In this document: in pieces, positions 50,358-60,492 of the stretch
How positions within the stretch are numbered: the stretch's first letter is position 1
How the letters are laid out: each line of letters opens with the position of its first letter
Source of the DNA: Caldalkalibacillus thermarum
GTDB taxonomy: Bacteria > Bacillota > Bacilli > Caldalkalibacillales > Caldalkalibacillaceae
DNA length: 64,000 nucleotides
Direction of reading: 5' to 3'
Assembly (NCBI RefSeq): GCF_014644735.1
Contig: NZ_BMKZ01000005.1
Location: 35,999 to 99,998, forward strand
The notes under the pieces: generated by a model
The model's input: only the letters and a program-made list of their open reading frames with translations
The model's database searches: none
What the model was told of the DNA's origin: nothing
Position numbers and translations under genes: made by a program

Positions 50358-51077
50358 TTGGCGGGAATTTTCTCAACCATCGCCTTACTGGTTAAGGAAT
50401 TGATGGTTTTTGTTTCTTATGTGAAAAATAATGCCTTTCCTCAACCGTTAAGCGAGAAGGAAGAAGAGGAATATTTAAAGCGTATGCAAAAGGGAGACCA
50501 GGAAGCCCGCAATTTGTTAATTGAACACAATTTGAGATTAGTCGCTCATATTGTCAAAAAATTTGAAAATACGGGGGAGGATACAGAAGATTTGATATCC
50601 ATAGGCACCATTGGTTTAATTAAAGGCGTTGAAAGTTATTCTCCCGATAAAGGAACCAAGCTGGCCACCTATGCTGCCCGATGTATTGAAAACGAAATAT
50701 TGATGCATTTAAGATCTTTAAAGAAAACGAGGAAAGATGTGTCACTTCATGACCCTATAGGTAAAGACAAGGAAGGAAATGAGATCACCCTGATTGATGT
50801 TCTAAAGGCCGATACTGAGGATGTCCTAGAAGAAGTGCAGTTACAAATGGAAAAAGATAAAATTTATCAGTATATTCACGTATTAGATGAAAGGGAAAAA
50901 GAAGTGATTATTGGCCGCTTCGGCTTGGATATGGAGGAGGAAAAGACGCAGCGTGAACTGGCCAAGGAACTGGGCATTTCCCGCTCCTATGTGTCCAGAA
51001 TTGAAAAGCGTGCTTTGATGAAATTGTTGCATGAGTTTTACAAGACGAAAAAAAATGCGCAACAAAAGAGGGGTTAG
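50358..51077 (+). CDS. sigK: Sporulation sigma factor sigma-K (pro-sigma-K)
   Basis: 239 residues from TTG 50358, after GGGAGGTGAGG; a GTG at 50349 would add 3. Pro-sequence [20 protein letters not shown] is followed by [11 protein letters not shown], matching the B. subtilis cleavage S20/Y21. Region 2 ([30 protein letters not shown], in parts) and region 4 HTH ([23 protein letters not shown]). Uninterrupted: no skin-like insertion. Directs late mother-cell transcription; SpoVB, coat proteins and sulfolactate formation fit downstream. A C-terminal second copy exists at 62719. Confidence 0.95.
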   Translation: MAGIFSTIALLVKELMVFVSYVKNNAFPQPLSEKEEEEYLKRMQKGDQEARNLLIEHNLRLVAHIVKKFENTGEDTEDLISIGTIGLIKGVESYSPDKGTKLATYAARCIENEILMHLRSLKKTRKDVSLHDPIGKDKEGNEITLIDVLKADTEDVLEEVQLQMEKDKIYQYIHVLDEREKEVIIGRFGLDMEEEKTQRELAKELGISRSYVSRIEKRALMKLLHEFYKTKKNAQQKRG

Positions 51078-51375
51078 TTGGTACCCCTCTTTATTTTATG
51101 TGGCCGTTATATAGCCCAATTCTCCTATCATCTGGGGACTGGGCTTGTTCTAAGAAGATTGTCGTTTTAACAGAAGATGCTATTCAAGACCGCAATCTTT
51201 TGTTGCGCTTAAGGTCTGTGAAATACGAAACCTATACAGGAGAAAAAGAGCGATGGGAAAAGCGAACTCGAGAACAAAAGAAACATCTTCGTTTTTAGAA
51301 GGATCCTGACAAATATTTAGATGAACTTGAGGAAAAGTGCTTTAATGGTTAAATGCGCTTAATGTTCCGTTCAAG
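51078..51375 (+). other. No supportable gene; scrambled open frame
   Basis: A 66-codon frame (51098-51298, including KYETYTGEKERWEKRTREQKKHL) lacks an SD. In the same frame past its stop, a short acidic stretch KDPDKYLDELEEKCFNG appears. This looks like eroded coding DNA behind sigK; no family recognised. Confidence 0.3.
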
Positions 51376-51400
51376 AAAAAAAGAAACGGTTCAAACCGTT
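51376..51400 (-). terminator. Rho-independent terminator of ldh
   Basis: Minus strand AACGGTT (51400-51394) pairs with AACCGTT (51391-51385), then TTCTTTTTTT. Confidence 0.7.
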
Positions 51401-51441
51401 CCTTTGCTGAGAGGAGCCGTATGCATTCCTTTTAAAGTCCT

Positions 51442-52386
<945 letters not shown>

Positions 52387-52474
52387 TCAACTCCTTATGC
52401 TTTTTACGGCTCATATTATAATTGCATATACTCGGCTAGAAATCAAAGGACAAATTGAAAAATAATTCCAGACA

Positions 52475-52580
52475 ATGCGTAATGAAACAATTAAACGCGT
52501 ATTTGCTGATTTGGAGTCTGCACAACAAGACGAAGTCCTAAGCCGTGGTGTGAGGGGACGGGGGTTAGTCACCCCCTCCT
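52475..52580 (+). mobile_element. Insertion-sequence scraps between ldh and mtnE
   Basis: A frame reading MRNETIKRVFADLESAQQ resembles the C-terminal ERVFAD region of IS1182-type transposases but breaks off. It is followed by a segment (52535-52585) with a GGGGGT/ACCCCC hairpin (52560-52565 with 52571-52576), like right ends of IS200/IS605 elements. Too short and mixed for firm naming. Confidence 0.35.
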
Positions 52581-52586
52581 ACTCGA

Positions 52587-53768
52587 TTACCTCATTCTCG
52601 TAAATAATCCCAGCCGCTCAATCCGCTCCGCTGCCTTGAGCAACGTCTCCTCAGAACTGACCAGTCCTGCGCGGACATAGCCTTCACCATGGGGACCAAA
52701 GCCGATTCCTGGAGCCACTACAATGTGACTTTCCTCAAGCAAGAGATCGGCAAAAGAGGCAGAATCAAATCCATCAGGAACGGGCAGCCAGGCAAAGAAA
52801 GATCCCTGTGGCGGCTGAACGTCCCAGCCGATGTCTTGCAGGGCACTGATGAAGGTGTCACGCCTTCTTTGATAGGTCTCCCGCAACTGGTCAACACATT
52901 CTTGGCTGCTTAACAGGGCGACAGCTGCTGCTTCCTGGATCGCACCAAACAAACTGCAATGGTAGTGATCTTGAATGAGCTCTATCGCTTCAATAACACT
53001 CTGGTTGCCCACAGCAAAGGCGATGCGCCACCCGGCCATGTTATAGGTTTTGGACAGCGTGTAAATCTCTATGCCCACCTCTTTGGCTCCAGGGATTTGT
53101 AAGAAGCTGAGGGGCTGGTGCCCGTCATAGGCAATGGCCCCGTAGGCGAAATCATGAACAACACAGATCTGATGTTGACAGGCTAAGGCCACGGCTTCCT
53201 CAAATAAAGATTGGACGGCGACAGCCGCAGTCGGATTATTGGGATAGTTAAGAAACATCAGTTTGGCTTTTTTCAGGTGGAAAGGTGAAAGCTGGCTGAA
53301 GTCCGGTAAAAAGCAGCGTTCCGCTGTCAGGGGCATCATTACCATTTCTCCGCCGGCAAGAGCGATCCCCGACCAATAATCGGGATAGCCCGGATCAGGG
53401 ACAAAGGCAACATCACCAGGGTTGAGCAAGCATTGGCTCACTTCGACCAGCCCTGCTTTTCCTCCCAACAATATGGCCACCTCTGTCTCTGGATCGAGAT
53501 GCACATGGTACTCCCGCTCATAAAATTGGGCGACCGCCTCTTTTAAAAACGGGTGGCCTTTAAAAGGTGAGTAGCGGTGATATAAAGGATTTTCAGCTGC
53601 CTTCTTTAAAGCAGCAACAATATGGGGAGGCGTAGGCAGGTCAGGATTGCCTTGCCCCAGGTTAATCACATCATAGCCTTGCTGTACATAGCGGGCTGCT
53701 TTTTGGGTCAATTTGGCAAAAAACTGCTCCGGCAAGTTTTTGAGGGTCTGAGAAGGTTCAAAATGCAT
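52587..53768 (-). CDS. mtnE: Methionine-salvage aminotransferase MtnE-like
   Basis: 393 residues from ATG 53768 (AAGGAAGTGA upstream); an ATG at 53804 is possible. Class I PLP aminotransferase, very like B. subtilis MtnE: GYDVINLGQGNPDLPTPPHI, CLLNPGDVAFVPDPGYPDYWSG, MFLNYPNNPTAAVA, VVHDFAYGAIAYDG, PLP Lys in YTLSKTYNMAGWR (about 229-241), VVAPGIGFGPHGEGYVR. Makes methionine from 4-methylthio-2-oxobutyrate. Divergent from mtnU. No S-box riboswitch seen. Confidence 0.9.
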   Translation of the reverse strand: MHFEPSQTLKNLPEQFFAKLTQKAARYVQQGYDVINLGQGNPDLPTPPHIVAALKKAAENPLYHRYSPFKGHPFLKEAVAQFYEREYHVHLDPETEVAILLGGKAGLVEVSQCLLNPGDVAFVPDPGYPDYWSGIALAGGEMVMMPLTAERCFLPDFSQLSPFHLKKAKLMFLNYPNNPTAAVAVQSLFEEAVALACQHQICVVHDFAYGAIAYDGHQPLSFLQIPGAKEVGIEIYTLSKTYNMAGWRIAFAVGNQSVIEAIELIQDHYHCSLFGAIQEAAAVALLSSQECVDQLRETYQRRRDTFISALQDIGWDVQPPQGSFFAWLPVPDGFDSASFADLLLEESHIVVAPGIGFGPHGEGYVRAGLVSSEETLLKAAERIERLGLFTRMR

Positions 53769-53805
53769 GAAATCTCTCACTTCCTTATGCCAATCTTGCT
53801 TCATC

Positions 53806-53851
53806 TATTGTAATTGAGAACTATAATATATTGTAATTGAGAACTATAATA
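53806..53851. repeat. Perfect tandem duplication of 23 bp upstream of mtnE
   Basis: Two adjacent identical units (53806-53828, 53829-53851), each with TTGTAATTGAGAACTATAAT. On the minus strand each gives a TACAAT -10-like hexamer, so copying may have doubled a promoter -10 or an operator for mtnE. Confidence 0.9.
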
Positions 53852-53896
53852 CGCCGGATAGCTTGGATTGTAAAGGGGTTTTAGAGACCAATTGTA

Positions 53897-53926
53897 TTGA
53901 CAATAATGAAAGTTTTGTACTAGAAT
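53897..53926 (+). promoter_or_regulatory. Promoter of mtnU
   Basis: TTGACA (53897-53902), 18-nt spacer, TAGAAT (53921-53926), about 52 nt before the mtnU start. Confidence 0.55.
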
Positions 53927-53978
53927 CCCTACAAAACGTCCAAACAAGTGAGTCACAAGTTGGAAAGGAGTTTTCACG

Positions 53979-54755
53979 GTGAAAGTGGCTGCGGTTCAGT
54001 TTGAAATTCGGGATGAGGAAACAAAGGAAGAGCGAATCGAACGGATGGCTCGTCTTTTATCTGGCCTGAAGGGATATGACCTGATTCTCTTGCCGGAAAT
54101 ATGGGCGACGGGATACTTTTCGTTTGAACGTTACACGAAAGAGGCTGAACCCCTTAAGGGCCCCTTTTTTCAACGTATGGCCCAGATGGCTCAACAGTTG
54201 AGCAGTGTGTTGTTTGCCGGCAGCTTTGTGGAGCAAGAGGGAAAGAACTACTACAATACCAGCCTGTTGTTTGATGCCAACGGGGAATTACTGGCTACCT
54301 ACCGGAAAATCCATCTCTTTCGCTATGGCTCAAAGGAAGGGGAGTTATTAACCCGTGGAGAAGAAGTAAAGGCGGTCAAAACCAGAGTGGGCTGTGTCGG
54401 CTTGTCCACCTGCTATGATTTGAGATTTCCCGAGCTGTACCGGCAGCAAGTGGAGTTAGGAGCCGAACTGTTGTTGGTCACCTCTGCCTGGCCCCACCAG
54501 CGCTTGGCACACTGGCAATTGTTCAATGCGGTCCGGGCTTTGGAAAATCAGTGCTTTTTAATTTCTTGCAATTGTGTTGGCTATACTCATAACGTCTTGC
54601 TTGGCGGGCACAGCCAGGTGGTTGATCCCTGGGGAGTGGTTCGGGCGCAGGCAGGTGAACAGGAAACCGTCTTAACGGCAGAGATTGACCTGGCTGAAGT
54701 GAAACGGGTGCGGGAGCACTTTCCCCAGCTGAAACACCGGGTATTGCGTGCTTAA
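53979..54755 (+). CDS. mtnU: Nitrilase-superfamily amidohydrolase MtnU-like
   Basis: 258 residues from GTG 53979 (GGAAAGGAG upstream). Nitrilase fold with the catalytic triad Glu in LLPEIWATGYF (about 38-48), Lys in YRKIHLF and Cys in STCYDLRFPELYR (Cys about 147). B. subtilis MtnU (YkrU) is adjacent to mtnE and acts as an omega-amidase in methionine salvage, pairing with the glutamine-dependent aminotransferase. Confidence 0.88.
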   Translation: MKVAAVQFEIRDEETKEERIERMARLLSGLKGYDLILLPEIWATGYFSFERYTKEAEPLKGPFFQRMAQMAQQLSSVLFAGSFVEQEGKNYYNTSLLFDANGELLATYRKIHLFRYGSKEGELLTRGEEVKAVKTRVGCVGLSTCYDLRFPELYRQQVELGAELLLVTSAWPHQRLAHWQLFNAVRALENQCFLISCNCVGYTHNVLLGGHSQVVDPWGVVRAQAGEQETVLTAEIDLAEVKRVREHFPQLKHRVLRA

Positions 54756-54916
54756 AAACGGGTTTAAACTTGGTTAAAGCTGATGCTTTGAGCCGGGTGA
54801 GAATGCTAAATTAGAATTAACAAAAATCGCTGAATAATAGTGAACACTATTTACCATAACATTTCTCTCCCAGTATCATATCACTGGAAACATCAAAACG
54901 GTTGGGAGAGGAAAAT

Positions 54917-56041
54917 ATGAATAAAATGGAAAGGTGGAACATGTACCTGGAGATTCAACAGCTAAAGAAACTGGGACTTAACAAATCGCAAATTGCCAGA
55001 CGATTAGGGATTAGCCGCAATACAGTTTACAAATATATCAATATGACACCTGAAGCATTTGAAGATATGTTGGAACACATCAAAGTGAGACAAAAGAAAA
55101 CAGATCCATGATTGGATTAAGGAGAGATATCCTGACCTTACGGTCGGTGAAAGTACCGTCAGGTGCTATGTTAGTCAACTGAGAAAGGAGTATAATATTC
55201 CAAACATAAAGGTGACCCGGCAATATGAAGCGGCCCTCGACCCGCCTATGGGACAACAAATGCAAGTTGACTTTGGTCAGGCCACTGTCAGAAATACGTT
55301 TCATCAACCTCAGAAGCTGTGGTTTATGGCTTATGTATTATCCCATTCCCGTTACAAATTTATGTATTGGCTGGACCGTCCCTTGACAACAGCAGATGTC
55401 ATTCAGGTTCATGAACAAGCTTTCGCCTTTTACGGCGGTCTTCCTCAAGAAATTGTTTATGATCAAGACCATCTCATCTTAGTGAGTGAAAATGGCGAAG
55501 ATCTTATTTACACCAAAGAATTTGCCAATTATCTGGCGTACAGGTCGTTTAAAGTGTACATGTGCAAAAAAGGCGACCCGGAAAGCAAAGGAAAAGTGGA
55601 AAACGTTGTTGGCTATGTGAAAAAGAACTTTGCCCGTCACCGGACCTATTACAATCTGGCCCAATGGCGTGAAGACTGTCTGGCCTGGTTTGAGCGAACA
55701 GGCAATGGCAAAGTGCATCAGACAACCAAAAAATACCGGCCGAAGTGTTCCAACAGGAACATCTTTACCTTCGCTATGAGAGATCAATTGCAAAAGATAC
55801 AGGAAGTCATGAACCAAGCTAACTCTCATTCTGGAGTGATTGGACAAGCTTTAGCCTACTGTCTGACATACCAACTGTACAGTGTAGAGCCTCTAGCGAT
55901 GCAGTGCAACATTTTATGCAACAAGCAAAGGAACAACAAGCACAGCAGCAAGAACATCAATCCGAAATCAAACCCATCATGCTCGGACATCAATCGTATT
56001 CGCAAGTGAAAGCAGAAATTCGAGATCGAAACATAGCTTGA
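54917..56041 (+). pseudogene. IS21-family IstA transposase, frameshifted
   Basis: ATG 54917 opens MNKMERWNMYLEIQQLKK with an HTH (LNKSQIARRLGISRNTVYKYI), ending at 55111. The next frame continues IHDWIKERYPDLTVGESTVR without a gap in homology, so one base is lost or gained near 55100. DDE motifs are visible: VDFGQ, IVYDQDH and SKGKVENVVGYVKKNF. A second slip near 55880 changes to SSDAVQHFMQQAKEQQAQQQEH, to the end at 56041. No istB follows. It is inactive and abuts a truncated metallo-beta-lactamase gene. Confidence 0.85.
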
Positions 56042-56437
56042 AGTTGTTCATCCTGAAACATTGACGACGGACAACTTGGACGAGGGATCGATCAGTATTC
56101 GGGTGGTCTATGGCGAGGTGGCCCTTCTGTTTACCGGTGATGCCGGACAAGCATCAGAGCAGGAGATGATCGCCAGAGGACATCAACTTCAGGCTGATAT
56201 TTTTCAGCTTGGCCACCACGGCTCCAGCACTTCCAATGGGGAAGAATTTCTGCAGGCGGTAAAGCCCAAGGTGGCCATTTATTCGGCGGGACAAGATAAT
56301 TCTTATGGGCATCCACACAGGGAAGTGGTTCAGCTCATCTCTTCTTGAATATCTCCTTGTACGGAGCAGCGGAACATGGCACCATCTGGGTTATCACTGA
56401 TGGTGCTGAGTTCAGTGTCGACTATGAGAGGAGGTGA
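56040..56437 (+). pseudogene. ComEC-like metallo-beta-lactamase protein, 5'-truncated and frameshifted
   Basis: C-terminal part of the MBL domain found in ComEC and stand-alone relatives: VVHPETLTTDN, GEVALLFTGDAGQASEQEMIARG, FQLGHHGSSTSNGEEFL, NSYGHPHREVVQLIS. The first frame stops at 56346. Inserting one T near 56343 gives ...SSLNISLYGAAEHGTIWVITDG up to 56437. The N-terminal half is lost exactly where the IS21 remnant ends, so transposition probably cut it. Confidence 0.75.
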
Positions 56438-56441
56438 TTTG

Positions 56442-56714
56442 ATGGACGACCATAAGGTAAAAGCAGTTGTGGACCGCATTGAGGACAGGTATGTAGTTTT
56501 ACTGATGGGTGAAGAGGAGAAAGAACCGCACGTTCCCCTGGAGCAGGTGCCTGGGGAACTGCAAGAGGGGGAATGGGTGATTGCCACTTTGAGTGCTCAG
56601 CAAGAGGTGATCAGTTTAAAAACAGATAAGGAAGAGACCGAGAAAATAGGAACAAGGATCCAGGAAAAGGCAAAACATTTGAAGCAGCGGATGGCCAGCC
56701 GCTTTAAAAAATAA
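56442..56714 (+). CDS. DUF3006 protein
   Basis: 90 residues from ATG 56442 with AGAGGAGGTGA. N-terminal DUF3006 pattern KVKAVVDRIEDRYVVLLMGEEEKEPHVPLEQVPGELQEGEW (in parts), basic C-terminus. DUF3006 proteins commonly follow stand-alone ComEC-type MBL genes, as here (4 bases after its end). Function unknown. Confidence 0.8.
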   Translation: MDDHKVKAVVDRIEDRYVVLLMGEEEKEPHVPLEQVPGELQEGEWVIATLSAQQEVISLKTDKEETEKIGTRIQEKAKHLKQRMASRFKK

Positions 56715-56725
56715 GGACTATGCCC

Positions 56726-57025
56726 TCACGTCCTCTGTCTGAAAGCAGCATTAAGTTGCCCCCTTAACATTTCCCGGCGCAATTCTTCTTGATTTTTCTG
56801 TTTTTCCATGCGGCGAATCTCATAGGTCCGCCAACCATCTTCCATTTTTTCTGCGATATTCACCAAACGTTCCACGTCGAGAAACGAATACTTGCGTGTC
56901 CCACCCTTCGACCGCTCGGGGAAGATCAGTTTCCTTTCTTCATAATAACGAATTTGGCGGGGGGATAACCCTGTTAATTCACTGACGATGCCAATGGGCA
57001 TCACTTTTTTTGTTTTATAGGACAT
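56726..57025 (-). CDS. tnrA: MerR-family nitrogen regulator TnrA
   Basis: 99 residues. N-terminal winged HTH near identical in pattern to B. subtilis TnrA: GIVSELTGLSPRQIRYYEERKLI, GTRKYSFLDVERLVNIAEKMEDG. The C-terminal MLRGQLNAAFRQR corresponds to the TnrA tail that binds feedback-inhibited GlnA and GlnK. GlnR lacks this tail and matches less well. It activates uptake genes under nitrogen limitation. Two TnrA-type boxes lie upstream of its start. Confidence 0.85.
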   Translation of the reverse strand: MSYKTKKVMPIGIVSELTGLSPRQIRYYEERKLIFPERSKGGTRKYSFLDVERLVNIAEKMEDGWRTYEIRRMEKQKNQEELRREMLRGQLNAAFRQRT

Positions 57026-57101
57026 GTTGTCTCACCTCTGAATCAGCTCTATTTCGGTTTATGTTTATGATAGCAAAAAAGGAGGGAGGACGTACTATTT
57101 T

Positions 57102-57118
57102 TGTCAGAAAATCTAACA
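57102..57118. promoter_or_regulatory. TnrA box upstream of tnrA
   Basis: TGTCAGAAAATCTAACA fits the TnrA/GlnR consensus TGTNANAWWWTNTNACA at every fixed position, about 77 bp upstream of the tnrA start. Autoregulation is expected. Confidence 0.8.
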
Positions 57119-57175
57119 AAAACTTTGTCACAAAACCCCGCTGAAGCAAGTGGATTAAGCATAAATAAAAAAATG

Positions 57176-57192
57176 TGTAAGATAAGCTTACA
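57176..57192. promoter_or_regulatory. Second TnrA/GlnR-type box
   Basis: TGTAAGATAAGCTTACA matches the consensus except one position (G for T at 11) and is within the longer palindrome GTGTAAG/CTTACAC. Lies 150 bp upstream of the tnrA start. Confidence 0.6.
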
Positions 57193-57361
57193 CAAAAAAC
57201 TATACCTATTATCCCAAATTTCGAAAGTAAGTTATCATTTTGAATGTAAAAAAGGTGTCCCATCTTTGGTAGAATGGTGTTTGTGAGAACAACATCACCC
57301 AAAGAAAGGAGCATCCTTAGGGTGAAGTCTACCACAAACATCTCAAAAATGAAATCCGAAT

Positions 57362-57935
57362 TTACTTAACGTTTGTTCCAAACTTCCTGATAAAGTAAGT
57401 TTGCAACTGTTTGTTCGGGGCTTCAAAAATGGTTTCAATCAGCTCCTCGATCAGATCATGTCTTAACTCTCCATTTTCTCTGCATATTCTGCTTGTTCCG
57501 CTTTCCCTTGCCTCGGTGATAACCATCGCTGCTCCTGCTTGCCATATACTCAATCCACCTGGAAGGATGGAGATCCCGGGATCGCTTTTGGTCCTTATAT
57601 CCCACTTCACTGAAAACGGTGAACTCATGAGCAAAATCAGCAATGAAACTGGCTTTATCCCTGTTGCTCAGCGGAACCGTGCCATTTGAGATCTCAACAT
57701 GCTGGCAGCCGTGCTGGAGGCAGAAATGATAATAATCCGTTACTTTTTTCTGCAGCAGGAACTTCTCAAACAAAGTTCCCCCAAAAAAGTAAGCCACGTT
57801 ATTGACTCTTAAACAGCCTATCTTTTCTTCAAGACAGTCGGAGACAAGGGAAGTTCCCCAGCCAAATTTCACGTAATCAATATAGCTGGCCTGGGTGGCA
57901 AGGATAATGAATGCTGATTCATAACAGATAAGCAC
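57362..57935 (-). pseudogene. Decayed second copy of phosphosulfolactate synthase
   Basis: Two frames together match the gene at 49255: IDYVKFGWGTSLVSDCLEEK, FFGGTLFEKFLLQKKV, VEISNGTVPLSNRDK, then after a shift near 57545 AGAAMVITEARESGTS and IFEAPNKQLQTYFIRKFG. The N-terminus is degraded, about 9 residues are missing before IFEAPNK, and a stop replaces the last 30 residues. The upstream sequence (cttagctagcacattttatt) is shared with the intact copy, so promoter and gene were duplicated together. Confidence 0.9.
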
Positions 57936-58065
57936 TCCTTTCTGGGCATCTGCCCCATCTTAGCTAGCACATTTTATTCTGCTGGACAGCAAGTGGTTCC
58001 AGTTACAAACAGCATTCCAATCATGAAGTGACCAAAGAATTGCACTCTTGAACTTACAAAAACTA

Positions 58066-58082
58066 TGTCAAATTATCTTACA
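58066..58082. promoter_or_regulatory. TnrA box upstream of amt
   Basis: TGTCAAATTATCTTACA fits TGTNANAWWWTNTNACA fully. It lies about 130-145 nt before the amt start, suitable for activation of a promoter with a -10 near 58104-58122. Confidence 0.8.
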
Positions 58083-58209
58083 GATTAGTTGCGACATAAC
58101 GACTAAGATGTGAAAATATAACTAACATTAAATGTTAACTATATTTACGTTAAATGGGCGGTGCGACGTGTGCTGCTCATGTAAAACAAAGAAAGGAGTT
58201 GGATCGGAA

Positions 58210-59514
58210 ATGGGAGAGTTGTTTTACCTTAATGCACTGTGGGTGATGGTGGCCACGATTTTGGTCATCCTGATGCAAGGGGGATTTATTCTCCTTGAGG
58301 CAGGTTCAACGCGGATGAAAAATGCCGGCCATATCGCTGGCAAAACTATTTTTACATTCGGTATTGCCTCTCTTGTGTTTTGGGCTGTAGGTTATGGCTT
58401 TATTTATGGTCAAGGTAATTTGTTTATCGGCTTTTCTGATTTCTTCTACGGCGATTTTACTTCTGTGGTTGATGGTTTGCCTGGTTCAATTGACTTTATG
58501 TTTCAACTCGCTTTTGCTGGGATTGCACTAACCATCGCTTTCGGCGGTTTTGCCGAGCGGGCCAAACTGTCGGTTTACATCTTATTTGCCATTTTCTTTT
58601 CAGCTTTTGTCTACCCGGTTGTAGCCCACTGGATTTGGGGAGACGGCTGGCTGGCAGGATTAGAAAAACAAGACTTTGCCGGCTCCACTGTGGTGCACTT
58701 GACAGGCGCTATGGCTGCACTGGCTGCCACCATACTGCTTAAACCGCGGATTGGTAAGTACAACAAAGATGGCACAGCGAACGATATGCATGGTCATAAT
58801 CAGGTTTATACCGCTTTAGGTGTTCTGCTGCTCTGGGTAGGCTGGTTTGGTTTTAATGCAGGAAGCACATTAGGTGTTGATGAAGGATTTTTTGGGTTTG
58901 TCGCGCTGAACACCAATCTTGCGGCGGCTGCCGGTGCCATCGCGGCCTTATCTACCGCCTGGATGCTTTCCGGCAAAGCGGATGTACCAACCATGTTAAA
59001 TGGCGCCTTGGCCGGACTGGTGGCCGTCACTGCCTCTTGTGCCTTTGTTGAACCGTGGGCAGCGGTGCTGATCGGACTGATCGCCGGTGTGATTGTCTAT
59101 TACAGCATGAAGTTCTTTGATAAAGTCAAAATTGATGACCCCATCTTTGCTTTGTCAGTGCACGGTGTGGCTGGGGTGTGGGGCACCCTGTCCACAGGTT
59201 TCTTTGCCACGCCGGAACTGGCTGCCATGAACGGTGGCTCGCCTGGACTGTTGTATGGTGGCGGATTAACCCAGTTGGGTGTGCAAACATTGGGAGTTGT
59301 GTCGGCAGGACTGTATGCCTTTATGGCTTCACTGATTTTGTTACTGATCATTAAAGCTGTGGTGGGATCACTGCGCGTCACGGAAGAGGAGGAGCTGCTG
59401 GGCTTAGATTTAAGCGAACATGGCAGCTATGGGTATCCAGAGATGGTGCAACTGGCTACCAACACACTATCTGGTGTTCATGTACAGTCAAAAAAGGGTG
59501 CCCATTCGCAATGA
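58210..59514 (+). CDS. amt: Ammonium transporter
   Basis: 434 residues from ATG 58210 (AAAGGAG at 58192-58198). Eleven helices of the Amt/Rh fold: LLEAGSTRMKNAG (about 28-40), FDFMFQLAFAGIALTIAFGGFAERAKL (in parts), GSTVVHLTGAMAALAATI with first pore His, WFGFNAGST, LSVHGVAGVWGTLSTG with second pore His. Imports ammonium. Overlaps the next gene by ATGA. B. subtilis nrgAB pairs amt with glnK; here glnK is absent. Confidence 0.95.
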   Translation: MGELFYLNALWVMVATILVILMQGGFILLEAGSTRMKNAGHIAGKTIFTFGIASLVFWAVGYGFIYGQGNLFIGFSDFFYGDFTSVVDGLPGSIDFMFQLAFAGIALTIAFGGFAERAKLSVYILFAIFFSAFVYPVVAHWIWGDGWLAGLEKQDFAGSTVVHLTGAMAALAATILLKPRIGKYNKDGTANDMHGHNQVYTALGVLLLWVGWFGFNAGSTLGVDEGFFGFVALNTNLAAAAGAIAALSTAWMLSGKADVPTMLNGALAGLVAVTASCAFVEPWAAVLIGLIAGVIVYYSMKFFDKVKIDDPIFALSVHGVAGVWGTLSTGFFATPELAAMNGGSPGLLYGGGLTQLGVQTLGVVSAGLYAFMASLILLLIIKAVVGSLRVTEEEELLGLDLSEHGSYGYPEMVQLATNTLSGVHVQSKKGAHSQ

Positions 59515-60492
59515 CCAAAAGTGCGGTCACAGCACATCAGCAGCTCAAAGCGGGAAAATACCCCGCTTTGACACTATCAACAGGCTGTCTCAACGGTGAT
59601 GGTGATGAGGATATTCTCAGTGCCGTCAGTCAGGCTGTCACAGCTGTTAAACGCACAGAGGGTACTCCTCCGTCCGCTTTTGCTTGGTTTGTGATGGGCA
59701 GCGCCGGCCGAGGAGAGCATCTGCCAGGAAGTGACCAGGATCATGGCCTTGTATATGATCAAGATGATGAAGAGATCCAACGCTATTTTCTCGCTCTTGG
59801 CCGGGAAATCAGCGCTCAACTTGAACAGAAGGGATTTCCCTTATGTATAGGCCAAGTGATGAGTTCCAATCCAAGATGGTGTCGCTCCTTATCTGGCTGG
59901 GACCTCCAACTGCAAGAATGGTTGATGGAAGGGGGGTGGGAGGCATTACGTTATGTCCTGATCTTTATGGATGCCCGCACGCTTGTGGGCGACGCTCAGC
60001 TGGTCTATGATTTGAGAGAACGGGTGTATAGCTACTGCGCACAGAATCCCGCCATTTTGCTACGTCTGTGGGAAAACACAGCATGGTTGAAGAAAGGGCT
60101 GGGTCTGTTCGGACAGTTTCTGACTACAGTTTCTGACTGAGGAAAAAGGTCCTCATGCGGGGGCTATCAATCTAAAAGAAACTGGATTGTTTCCATATAT
60201 TAATGCCGCACGCCTTTTGGCCATCAGAGAGAGTGTGCATGAAACCTCTACCGTCCTCCGCTTGGAACGTTTGTATGCACTTGCTTTATATGGATGGCTG
60301 GAAACATACCAGGCTTGCTTCAAGCGGCTCATGGCCTACCGCCAAAGAGCGGGGGTCACCAATCACCCTGGCTATATCAGGGTGACTGACCTCAGCCGTG
60401 AGGAGAAAAAAGAGTTGAAGCACCTGATAAGCAAAGGAGTTGAATTATACCGGCGTACGGGAACATGGTTAAAGAGAGGGACCGTGTGGTGA
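59511..60492 (+). pseudogene. DUF294 nucleotidyltransferase, broken by a 13-bp duplication
   Basis: First frame (to 60140): the NT domain with MGSAGRGEHLPGSDQDHGLVYD (G-S then D-Q-D metal residues), similar to GlnD-type nucleotidyltransferases. Second frame (to 60492): the DUF294 C-terminal helical domain, LKETGLFPYINAARLLAI, STVLRLERLYAL. The break coincides with a 13-bp tandem repeat; removing one unit restores QFLTEEKGPHAGAINL and a 322-residue protein. Overlaps amt by 4 nt and is followed by the exonuclease GTGA-coupled. Function unknown; in Gammaproteobacteria GlnD uridylylates PII, which suggests, but does not prove, a signalling role. Confidence 0.85.
60113..60138. repeat. 13-bp tandem duplication inside the DUF294 gene
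   Basis: ACAGTTTCTGACT occurs twice without a gap (60113-60125, 60126-60138). It adds 13 nt, so +1, and brings in the TGA at 60138-60140. Confidence 0.95.

Noticed and set aside
50358..51077. Skin-like element interrupting sigK
   Set aside because: The frame is continuous from pro-sequence to region 4.
53769..53978. S-box (SAM) riboswitch expected for methionine salvage
   Set aside because: No S-box core or terminator pairing is visible; only a tandem repeat and simple promoters.
57101..57286. Plus-strand short frame in the tnrA-amt interval
   Set aside because: Overlies the TnrA boxes, no SD, AT-rich; regulatory DNA explains it better.
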